This document shows positions 17,736 to 24,842 of a stretch of 64,000 nt of DNA, piece by piece. This DNA comes from Planctomycetaceae bacterium (GTDB lineage: Bacteria; Planctomycetota; Planctomycetia; Pirellulales; Pirellulaceae): the NCBI GenBank assembly GCA_020638995.1, contig JACKHM010000004.1:930001-994000 (forward strand), in the 5' to 3' direction. A program made the position numbers and the translations under genes. The notes under the pieces were generated by a model. The model was not told the origin of the DNA. It worked only from the letters and a program-made list of their open reading frames with translations, and made no database searches. How positions within the stretch are numbered: position 1 is the stretch's first letter; every line of letters begins with the position of its first letter.

Positions 17736-18099
17736 GCTTTCTCCGGAGATGTAGATTGCCTAGACCCATCAAAGCCTTCACTATTCAAACTTCGGCGTCG
17801 AACGCTATCTGCGAAATATAATCTCAATAATGTTGGATCGCGCCGGATGTTGCAACCACAACGGCGCATGTTCCAGACGTTACAAATGGTCGATGCCGTC
17901 CCGTTTGGGCAAGTCTTGCCGAAGATTCCGACTAACTACTTTGCCATCGCTCAATTGACGACAAACAGACCAATTTCGCATTGCAGTACAAATCAACCCG
18001 TAGTCGACCGAAGAACCAAGGTGACACATTACATCGCCGCGTCAGTTACGTTTGTAGGAATTGTGCGACACACTTTTGCTTTTGCAGCCGGAGCCATTC
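17736..18099. other. Divergent promoter region, monooxygenase / amidinotransferase
   Basis: These 364 bases separate the divergently transcribed luciferase-like gene and the amidinotransferase gene, so promoters for both should lie here. A TTGACG element at about 17956 could be a -35 box on the plus strand, but no good -10 box is at the right distance. A GGAG at about 18092 serves as ribosome binding site for the ATG at 18100. Open frames across the region show no protein-like composition. Confidence 0.45.
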
Positions 18100-19203
18100 A
18101 TGTCGGGTGACGATACTACGCAACTTTGTCCTGTGAATTCTCACAACGAGTGGGACCCGCTCGAAGAAGTGATTGTGGGCCGGCTCGAGCATGCAATGTT
18201 GCCGGACTCCCAAATCATCAACAAGCACACCTTTCCACCTTCTGACTCGTCGCTGATTCAAGAGATCCTGGAACTCGGCGGTGTGCCGTATCCTCCGGAT
18301 ATGATCCAAGCGGCACAAAAGTGCTTAGATCGATTTATTGAAATCCTTGAGTCGGAAGGAATCGTCGTCCGTCGGCCCGATATCGTTGACTATGAAATTC
18401 CATTTCGAACTCCGGATTGGAGAGTCCCTTCGGGATCGAGCGCGACGAATCCACGTGATCCCTTTTTGGTCATCGGTAACGAGATCATCGAGGCGCCGAT
18501 GGCAGATCGGAGCCGGTACTTCGAGGCGGCGGCTTATCGCACCTTATTCAAGGATTACTTTCACCGAGGAGCAAAATGGGTAGCGGCGCCCAGGCCACAG
18601 CTGTTGGATTCGCTCTATCACGAGAACTTTGTACCTTCAAACTACGGCGATGCTGAGATCCGATTCGTCGTCACTGAGTTCGAGCCGACTTTCGATGCGG
18701 CGGATTTCGTGCGTTGCGGACGCGACATCATCGGTCAAATGAGCCATGTCACGAATGCATCGGGCATTGAGTGGCTGCGGCGGCATCTCGGTGGCGGCTA
18801 TCGCGTACATGAGATTAAATCGCGCAGCCCTCAGGCAATGCATATTGACACGACGCTGATGCCTTTGGCGCCCGGCAAGGTGCTCGTGAATCCGGATTGG
18901 GTCGACCAGCAGAACCTTCCCATTTGCTTGCAGGACTGGGACATACTTGTCGCACCGCAGCCTGTGCCGAGCGAGCACAAAGAGCTACGGCTCATCAGCA
19001 GTTGGGCCAGCATGAATGTGCTGATGCTGGATGAGAAACGCGTGATCGTTGAACACCGGCAAGAACCTATGATCAACGCGCTGCGCGGATGGGGGTTTGA
19101 ACCGATCCCGTGTCCGTTCGAAGATTACTACCCTTTCCTCGGCTCCTTCCACTGTGCCACGTTGGATGTACGAAGGCGAGGTGAACTGAAATCTTATGCC
19201 TGA
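18100..19203 (+). CDS. Arginine amidinotransferase, AGAT-type
   Basis: A 367-residue enzyme of the glycine/inosamine amidinotransferase family, which moves the amidino group from arginine to an amine acceptor, leaving ornithine. The opening EWDPLEEVIVGRLEHA is characteristic. The catalytic triad is Asp199 (in EPTFDAADF), His248 (in MHIDTT) and Cys352 (in GSFHCATLDVRRRG). The spacings, 49 and 104 residues, equal those of human AGAT Asp254/His303/Cys407, so the core aligns without gaps. The position matching human Asn300 is Gln245 and that matching Met302 is Met247; these positions shape acceptor choice, so the acceptor may differ from glycine. The start is the ATG at 18100 behind GGAG; the frame is open to a GTG at 18061. 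It converges with the alpha-oxoamine synthase gene. Acceptor and product are unknown. Confidence 0.92.
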   Translation: MSGDDTTQLCPVNSHNEWDPLEEVIVGRLEHAMLPDSQIINKHTFPPSDSSLIQEILELGGVPYPPDMIQAAQKCLDRFIEILESEGIVVRRPDIVDYEIPFRTPDWRVPSGSSATNPRDPFLVIGNEIIEAPMADRSRYFEAAAYRTLFKDYFHRGAKWVAAPRPQLLDSLYHENFVPSNYGDAEIRFVVTEFEPTFDAADFVRCGRDIIGQMSHVTNASGIEWLRRHLGGGYRVHEIKSRSPQAMHIDTTLMPLAPGKVLVNPDWVDQQNLPICLQDWDILVAPQPVPSEHKELRLISSWASMNVLMLDEKRVIVEHRQEPMINALRGWGFEPIPCPFEDYYPFLGSFHCATLDVRRRGELKSYA

Positions 19204-19283
19204 GATCGCCACCTAAAGTTCTGTGCACTACATCGCATCAGCGTCGCAGCCGATTGTTCCAGCCGTAGGTAAATGGTACTCGA

Positions 19284-20615
19284 CTAGCGCTTCACCAGGC
19301 CAAATTCCGACTTCAGAGCCGCCAATGCTTCCAGCAATCCAGTAATATTCTCAGGCGTATGGTTTGCGTTTACCTGAATCCGCAGCAAGCCACTCATGAT
19401 GGGAACGGCTGGGTAGGTGGCGGATTGAACATAATACCCACGATCGAATAACGCCTTGCCAGCCTTAAATGTTTGCTCAATGTCGCCAATTGTGACGCCG
19501 ACAATGGCTGCTTCGCCGCCGCAAGCGGTCAGTCCCATCGCACGAATTCCATCAGTCAACTGTTTCACCATCTGTCGCAGGCGTCGCAACATTTCGTCGT
19601 GTTCTGGCGATTCGAGGATATCACAAACTTTACATATGCCGGCCAAGTAAGGCGGTGGAACAGGACCACCGAAGACGAAAGTACTCGAACGAATCTTCAG
19701 AATCCGTTTCAATCGGGAATCGCATGTAACAAAGGCTCCCATGCACGAAAAAGCCTTCGACAGCGAACCGACGACCAATGCATTATCTATCGAGTCGAGC
19801 TTCAGGCTCGCGGCGCCACGCCCCTTCGGTCCGACTAACGCCGTGCCGTGCGCATCGTCAACGTACAGAATTCCCCCGTGGGCACGCGTCACTTGATCCA
19901 AGTCGTTCAGCGGCGGTATTTCGCCCGTCATGCTATAGATGCCGTCGACGACAACTACGCATCCGTCATACTCTTCCGCCCGCAGCACTTTCGCAAGCGA
20001 GTCGCCCGTGCAGGGGTCGAGGTAAACAACCTTCGCTCCGTTGCCGGCAGCAATCAGCGCTGATTGTTGCAAACTATCGTGCGATTTGCGGTCCAACACC
20101 AACAAGTCGCGCTTTCCGGCAAGCCCGGGGAGCAATCCAATATTGGCGAGCGTTACGCTCGGGTAGATTAATGTGTCTTCGACGCCCATCCATCGCGCCA
20201 AACGCCGTTCGGCCTCTTCGCATAGCTCGATATTACCGAACGCACGTGACGAACCGTTGTGCGTTCCCCACTCGTTCATTCCTTCGATGATTGCCGCTTG
20301 CACGCGAGGATCACGATCGAGCCCTAAAAAGCTGTCGGAACCGAAATTGACGACCTCCTGGCCGACCATCCCCATCCGTCGTCCGTCCATCCAGTCAATG
20401 ACGCCGTCCTTGAGATGCACTCCCATGAACTTGTCGAGGAAGTTGAGCGCGATTCGGGTGACGCGATCTTCTTCCAAGCGTTCTTTCAACCGTTCAATCG
20501 CCTGCTTCTGTCTTGGCTCAACAGCCCGAGGGAGTTGCTCCGAGTTGGGCGACGTTGTCCATGTCGCTCCACCCGCCATCTCATTCGACTCGTGGCTGTC
20601 GAATTCCGTACTCAT
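19284..20615 (-). CDS. Alpha-oxoamine synthase (PLP-dependent, KBL/BioF/SPT class)
   Basis: A 443-residue fold-type I PLP enzyme that condenses an amino acid with an acyl-CoA, releasing CO2 and CoA, to give an alpha-amino ketone. Motifs: NFGSDSFLGLDRDPRV, THNGSSRAFGN (substrate Ser/His region), DGIYSMTGEIPPL, YVDDAHGTALVG and the PLP-lysine motif VGSLSKAFS with Lys287. The ATG at 20615 is chosen; a GTG at 20654 adds 13 residues. The long polar N-terminal extension (about 60 residues) is beyond the usual BioF start. No biotin, threonine-degradation or sphingolipid gene is adjacent. Instead it lies tail-to-tail with the amidinotransferase and head-to-head with the sulfotransferase. It might make a sphingoid-like base, an aminoketone for a guanidino compound, or a sulfolipid precursor; sequence does not decide. 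Confidence 0.9.
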   Translation of the reverse strand: MSTEFDSHESNEMAGGATWTTSPNSEQLPRAVEPRQKQAIERLKERLEEDRVTRIALNFLDKFMGVHLKDGVIDWMDGRRMGMVGQEVVNFGSDSFLGLDRDPRVQAAIIEGMNEWGTHNGSSRAFGNIELCEEAERRLARWMGVEDTLIYPSVTLANIGLLPGLAGKRDLLVLDRKSHDSLQQSALIAAGNGAKVVYLDPCTGDSLAKVLRAEEYDGCVVVVDGIYSMTGEIPPLNDLDQVTRAHGGILYVDDAHGTALVGPKGRGAASLKLDSIDNALVVGSLSKAFSCMGAFVTCDSRLKRILKIRSSTFVFGGPVPPPYLAGICKVCDILESPEHDEMLRRLRQMVKQLTDGIRAMGLTACGGEAAIVGVTIGDIEQTFKAGKALFDRGYYVQSATYPAVPIMSGLLRIQVNANHTPENITGLLEALAALKSEFGLVKR

Positions 20616-20745
20616 AGGTGCTACCGATTTGTCCCGTGCCTCGACAATTCGCACCCTCTAGCAAATTAGCAGGTCGCTGATGTCGGTGGTTAGTCAATCT
20701 ATTCCTCTATCTTCCCTTTTAGTTCGACTGGGCGCCAGACGCAAC

Positions 20746-20757
20746 TTTGACGTCAAA
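20746..20757. promoter_or_regulatory. Perfect 12-bp palindrome in the divergent promoter, possible operator
   Basis: TTTGACGTCAAA is a perfect inverted repeat lying between the starts of the oxoamine synthase (20615, minus) and the sulfotransferase (20855, plus). It contains TTGACG and so could overlap a -35 box on either strand. Such a site at the middle of a divergent pair fits an operator for a dimeric regulator, but no regulator gene is adjacent and the site is short. Confidence 0.35.
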
Positions 20758-20854
20758 ACAGGTGAATTTGGCTGATACATAAGATTTGTCAATTAGAATA
20801 CCGACGGTAAGTGATATGACGCCTTTGATTGTTTGAACGCCATCGAGTGAGATC

Positions 20855-21985
20855 ATGTCGAGAGCTGAGGAGGAGTTTCCGCAACCACCCTGGTACCAGG
20901 CAGCCATGTGGACGGGCGCGGATCTGAGGGCACTCCTTCGACTCTTTAATGCAAACGGCTGGCGCGTGCCGCTGGCGTCTTGGCCTGGGTGCTGTATCGA
21001 CCTTGCTTTTGGAATGGCCAACTCCACGCTCGGCGCATTGCAATCGATCATCTATCGCTCGCGAATCGAACGTGTCGAGTTTGAGCGAGATCCCCTTTTC
21101 ATCATCGGGCACTGGCGAACGGGAACAACCCTGTTGCATGAGCTGCTAACCTTAGATCCACGACACACCTACCCCACGACGTACCAGTGTTTCATGCCGT
21201 GTCACTTTTTGCTGACGGAACGGTTGCTCAAACCGTGGACCGGATTCGCGCTGCCGAGCAATCGTCCTCCCGATCAAATGCGAACAGCGTGGGACTCGCC
21301 TCAAGAAGACGAGTTCGCACTTTGTAACCTAGGCGTGCCTAGCCCGTACGCTACGATCGCTTTCCCAAACAATCCACCGGTATTCATGGAATATCTGTCG
21401 CTCGAATCTCTTTCGCCGCAAGAGCGAACACAATGGCATCTTGCCTGGATGAGGTTCTTGAAGTCGCTCCAGTACCACAAGCCGGGACGTCTGGTGCTTA
21501 AGTCGCCAACTCACACTTGCCGCCTCCCAGCGTTGCTCGAGTTATTTCCTAACGCCTGCTTCGTGAATATGGTGCGTCATCCGATGACGGTATACTTGTC
21601 GACGGTGCGGCTATGGAAGTCGCTCTTCTCGACTCATGGCTATCAAACGCCGCTTTATCTTGGCCTCAACGAATTTGTATTGACAACATTCGACCAGATG
21701 CATCGTCGGTTGGAAACGACTCGCGAGTTGGTGCCTCCGGGACGATTGATTGATGTGTACTACGAGAATCTCGTTGATGACATGGTCGGCACAATGCAGT
21801 CAATCTACGAGCAGTTGGAACTTGACGGTTTCAGCGGCGTTGAACGATTGATCCAAGAGTACGTCGTCGAACACCGCGGCTACAAACCGAATCAACATCA
21901 CGTAACTTCGGAACTGGAAGCGGAAGTCTACGAACGATGGCGGACCTACTACGAAAAGTACGGCTACTCGCGTTTTGCGACCTAA
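20855..21985 (+). CDS. PAPS-dependent sulfotransferase
   Basis: A 376-residue sulfotransferase. The 5'-phosphosulfate loop is FIIGHWRTGTTLLHELL (about residues 86-102), the 3'-phosphate-binding motif is MVRHPMTVYLSTVRLWKS (about 236-253), and FMPCH, LKSPTH and YENLVDD blocks match the Sulfotransfer_3 type that sulfates lipids, carbohydrates or small metabolites. There is no signal peptide or membrane anchor, so it works on a cytoplasmic or membrane-surface acceptor. The ATG at 20855 is fixed by the frame. It is head-to-head with the oxoamine synthase and converges with the SDR gene, with 11 bases between stops. The acceptor is unknown; the cluster context suggests an amino-alcohol or guanidino compound. 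Confidence 0.92.
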   Translation: MSRAEEEFPQPPWYQAAMWTGADLRALLRLFNANGWRVPLASWPGCCIDLAFGMANSTLGALQSIIYRSRIERVEFERDPLFIIGHWRTGTTLLHELLTLDPRHTYPTTYQCFMPCHFLLTERLLKPWTGFALPSNRPPDQMRTAWDSPQEDEFALCNLGVPSPYATIAFPNNPPVFMEYLSLESLSPQERTQWHLAWMRFLKSLQYHKPGRLVLKSPTHTCRLPALLELFPNACFVNMVRHPMTVYLSTVRLWKSLFSTHGYQTPLYLGLNEFVLTTFDQMHRRLETTRELVPPGRLIDVYYENLVDDMVGTMQSIYEQLELDGFSGVERLIQEYVVEHRGYKPNQHHVTSELEAEVYERWRTYYEKYGYSRFAT

Positions 21986-21996
21986 GCCAACTGAAT

Positions 21997-22941
21997 TCAA
22001 AAATCGAAAACACTTTCGCCAAGCACGCGGTCAAAGGCGTTCGTGCCCAAGTATCTCTTGGCCGCATAGATGAGCTTTGCTTGAGCACCTATCAAGTAGC
22101 GTGTTTTTGGTCGCTGACTTGTCATAGCATGTCCAATCGCACGGGCCACATCCGCTGGTGGGTGCAGCCAACCTTGCCCGTTGATTAGCCGGCGTAACTT
22201 GTCCAGCGGCCCTCGCGGCGGTCGGGCGATCCGTTCGACAAACGCTTCGACGTGGCGAACGGTGGATTCGAACTCCTCGAAGTACAAATCCAGTTGCTCA
22301 CGAGGGTAATCTCGCAGCCGGTGGGCGAATTCTTGGATCAGTTTTTCACGCATCAAAGGTGTATCGACAGGTCCGGGTTCGACGATTGCGACGTGCATGC
22401 CCCAGGGCTTCACTTCCATCCTTAGGGCATCAGAGAACGCCTCCAGAGCGTACTTGGTTGCGCAAGTTGTCGCGTGATATTTGAACGTACAAAGGCCATT
22501 TACTGAGCTCATATTGACAATCCGCCCCTTTCCTTCCCGGAGCAAGGGTAGAAAGGTTTTTGTTGCGGACACAGCACCAAGATAGCCCACTTCCATTTCG
22601 TGTCGAAACACATCAATTGGTAAAACCTCAATCGGACCCAAGTGTTCGGCAGCAGCATTATTTATCAAGCCCGCGAGCCGCAACCCTCTAGCGGCGAGGT
22701 TCTCGCGTACAACTTCACTGGCTCGAAAGACGTCATCACGCTTAGTGACATCCAGCTCGACAGGTAAGACGTGTTCCTCGCCTCCAATCGTCGCCAGCGA
22801 CCAGGGCGTTGGATGTCGCATCCTAACGCCCGCAAAGATGAAGTAGCCGCTTTCGCAAAGGAAGCGCGCGGAGGCCATGCCAATGCCTGAACTCGCACCA
22901 GTTATAAGAATGGCGCCTTGCGGTTTACTTGGGCGAGGCAT
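21997..22941 (-). CDS. Short-chain dehydrogenase/reductase with altered active site
   Basis: A 314-residue classical-type SDR starting at the ATG at 22939-22941 (MPRPSKPQGAIL). The NAD(P)-binding TGASSGIG is near residue 14, NNAA near 95 and the catalytic-Ser block NMSSVNG near 145. In the usual YxxxK active-site motif the Tyr position is Thr159 (TCATK, codon ACT), with Lys163 retained. A Tyr at 155 lies 8 residues before the Lys, not 4. Loss of the Tyr normally abolishes reductase activity, so it may use Tyr155, have a changed mechanism or be inactive. It follows the SMR transporter gene by 51 bases on the same strand. A ketone reductase acting on the oxoamine product would fit the context, but is not shown. 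Confidence 0.85.
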   Translation of the reverse strand: MPRPSKPQGAILITGASSGIGMASARFLCESGYFIFAGVRMRHPTPWSLATIGGEEHVLPVELDVTKRDDVFRASEVVRENLAARGLRLAGLINNAAAEHLGPIEVLPIDVFRHEMEVGYLGAVSATKTFLPLLREGKGRIVNMSSVNGLCTFKYHATTCATKYALEAFSDALRMEVKPWGMHVAIVEPGPVDTPLMREKLIQEFAHRLRDYPREQLDLYFEEFESTVRHVEAFVERIARPPRGPLDKLRRLINGQGWLHPPADVARAIGHAMTSQRPKTRYLIGAQAKLIYAAKRYLGTNAFDRVLGESVFDF

Positions 22942-22992
22942 AGCGACCAATCTCGTATCAGGTGACAAAGACTCGCGACAGATTAACGCCAC

Positions 22993-23313
22993 CTACGAGG
23001 CGATCGGAAGTCGCAATCCAACAATCCCCGCCATAATGAGAAGAACACACACGATCCGAAGCGGATGTGTTGATTCGCCGAAGAGAAAAATCCCGAAGAG
23101 TACCGCTCCGACTGCCCCCACACCGTTGAGAACGATGTATCCGGTTGCAACAGGCAACGTGCGTACGGCTTGTGCCAAGAGGATAAAACTGGCTACCGTC
23201 GCAGCGAGCGTTACGACCGTTGGCCAGAGACGTGTCAATCCCTCGCTGTATTTCATGCTCACAACCCAGGTCACTTCGAATAGACATGCAACAAATAGAT
23301 AAACCCAACCCAT
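22993..23313 (-). CDS. SMR-family transporter, SugE/Gdx-like
   Basis: A 106-residue four-helix small multidrug resistance protein. The first helix WVYLFVACLFEVTWVVSMKYS carries the essential proton/cation-binding Glu13. The third/fourth helix region GVGAVGAVLFGIFLFGES matches the SugE/Gdx subgroup (GIGAVG...GES) rather than EmrE. Gdx proteins export guanidinium in antiport with protons as dual-topology dimers in the inner membrane. The residues before GVGAVG are VLN, where the subgroup usually has WT, so specificity may differ. It is the first gene of a minus-strand pair with the SDR gene and sits 3.8 kb from the amidinotransferase gene. Export of a guanidino compound is an attractive inference, but SMR proteins also carry quaternary ammonium compounds. 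Confidence 0.88.
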   Translation of the reverse strand: MGWVYLFVACLFEVTWVVSMKYSEGLTRLWPTVVTLAATVASFILLAQAVRTLPVATGYIVLNGVGAVGAVLFGIFLFGESTHPLRIVCVLLIMAGIVGLRLPIAS

Positions 23314-23381
23314 ATTTGATTCCTTGGCAAACGATCGTCGCGGCTATATCGGCACTTCCGATGTCAACCTATTCTAACCAA

Positions 23382-23404
23382 CACCGCAGATCCGTACTGC
23401 GGTG
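23382..23404 (-). promoter_or_regulatory. Stem-loop upstream of the SMR gene
   Basis: A perfect 8-bp stem (CACCGCAG/CTGCGGTG) closes a 7-base loop that reads TACGGAT on the coding (minus) strand. It lies 68 bases before the SMR start codon and 133 bases past the stop of the upstream VWA gene. A second, weaker 5-bp hairpin is at 23348-23362. The stem could be a terminator of the VWA gene (no T tract follows), a leader element, or a chance structure. The loop contains ACGG, as in guanidine-II riboswitch hairpins, but the second loop does not, so I do not call a riboswitch. Confidence 0.3.
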
Positions 23405-23537
23405 CCCCCTTCGGATTGCCTAAAACCGCGAGTCCGCGATATCGAGCGTTGGGAAGCAGCTCTTTATACACGTATAAGAAGTTGCCGCGATGCGAGCACG
23501 GTATCGAGGGGCTCTCGAATTCTCGTACGAGTTGCTC

Positions 23538-24764
23538 CTACTCGTCGGCAAGCTTTTGAAGAGACACGACCGCCTCTTTGGCAGCTCGAGTGTCTGGAAA
23601 GTCGAGTGTGACTCGTTCGTAGTGCCGTCGTGCCATCGAACGCTGCGCGGTGCCTTCCAGCATCCTGGCCAATTCAAGACGATACATTGCCCGAGCTTCG
23701 ATCACTTCGTCTACCGAATTCGCAAGTGCGTCGCCCAGTGCCAAGCGGTGTCCACCTTCGGTGAAGTTGAATTCGCGAACAATCTTCCTGTACTCGCGAC
23801 TTACCGATGGACTCGACGAGTTCGATTCGTGCGTCTCGGGTGCGGGCACGAACCGGTGCTGACCAGCTGTCAACTCTGCAAGCCCACTCATTCGAGCTTC
23901 ACTCGAACGATCCTCAAATGCGACCGTATGAATCGGAATCAGTTTTGGGTCGCCCGCCGAAATCACATCCTCCGCTTCGGTGCTGTCGTCGGCAAAAAAC
24001 TTGCCTCGATCCGGCTTGTTGAATTCGCCGTCCGAGAGGAAGAAGATCGCACTCGGCTTAAGCGCCAAACCTATTTCCAGAGCCCTACGAGGATCTGTGC
24101 CAGGAATTGTATTGACCTGTGCGAGCCAATCGCGAAGCCGCTGCTTGTTGTGGAGACTTGCCGGAATAGGACTCGGAAATAGTTGTTCGCTGTCAAACAT
24201 CCGTTTTGTTCCCCAACCAAAGACAATCACATAGAACCGCTGTCGTTCTGTTAGCTGATTCAGCGAGTGGAGAAGTTCGAGTACCGCCCGTTCCAGTCGC
24301 TTGCCACGACGTGCGTTCATGCTGGGCGAGACATCGAGGATGTAGACGAAGCTGTTGCCGCGTGCGACGGTACCAAAGAAGGATGTCTGTCCGGCCCCGC
24401 CGCTGTGGCCAGCCCGACTGGCCGTGGACGAGCCATCGCCGCCAGAACCATTTGCCTCTCCAATCGCCAATATCTCGCTGGGAAACGCAATTGCCGCTGG
24501 GTCCGTTAATTCAAATATTGATGAAGCGCTATCTTCCTGAGCAACATCATTTTCAAGAGTGTCCAATTCCACGGTGAAAGATTCCAACTCGACTAGGTCG
24601 GCACCGATGTCTTCGAATGTGACTTCGACTTCCAACAACTCGGAAGTCGCGTCGCCCGTGGGCATGAGCAACAGAGAAACGGCGATGACGAGAGTGAGAT
24701 GAATGACGGTCGAGATCGACCACCCGTACCACGGGTTGTGGTCGAAACGCCATGGCGATTGCAT
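23538..24764 (-). CDS. Membrane-anchored VWA-domain protein
   Basis: A 408-residue protein with one N-terminal membrane segment (about 17-36), a low-complexity acidic linker, a Gly/Ser-rich stretch and a von Willebrand A domain from about 130. The metal-ion site DxSxS is intact in ILDVSPSMN, followed by FFLSDGEF in the second half. The C-terminus (about 345-405) resembles a single TPR-like pair of helices. The domain is predicted to lie outside the membrane and bind a partner through the metal site. It follows glgC by 78 bases on the same strand, so a joint transcript is possible, but no functional link with glycogen synthesis is known to me. Confidence 0.85.
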   Translation of the reverse strand: MQSPWRFDHNPWYGWSISTVIHLTLVIAVSLLLMPTGDATSELLEVEVTFEDIGADLVELESFTVELDTLENDVAQEDSASSIFELTDPAAIAFPSEILAIGEANGSGGDGSSTASRAGHSGGAGQTSFFGTVARGNSFVYILDVSPSMNARRGKRLERAVLELLHSLNQLTERQRFYVIVFGWGTKRMFDSEQLFPSPIPASLHNKQRLRDWLAQVNTIPGTDPRRALEIGLALKPSAIFFLSDGEFNKPDRGKFFADDSTEAEDVISAGDPKLIPIHTVAFEDRSSEARMSGLAELTAGQHRFVPAPETHESNSSSPSVSREYRKIVREFNFTEGGHRLALGDALANSVDEVIEARAMYRLELARMLEGTAQRSMARRHYERVTLDFPDTRAAKEAVVSLQKLADE

Positions 24765-24842
24765 CGCTTTGTCTTTCGGTATCGGAGCCCCCGACTCATC
24801 TATTTGTGTCGATGGGGGGGGAGAAAATCAAGTCCCAAGCGG

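Noticed and set aside
15718..23313. A cyanotoxin (saxitoxin or cylindrospermopsin) gene cluster
   Set aside because: Only enzyme classes are shared; there is no PKS, no acyl-carrier or methyltransferase domain, and the other pathway enzymes are absent.
23348..23404. Guanidine-II (mini-ykkC) riboswitch upstream of the SMR gene
   Set aside because: Only the first hairpin loop has ACGG and it is not closed directly by the stem; the second loop reads AAGTG. Too weak to call.
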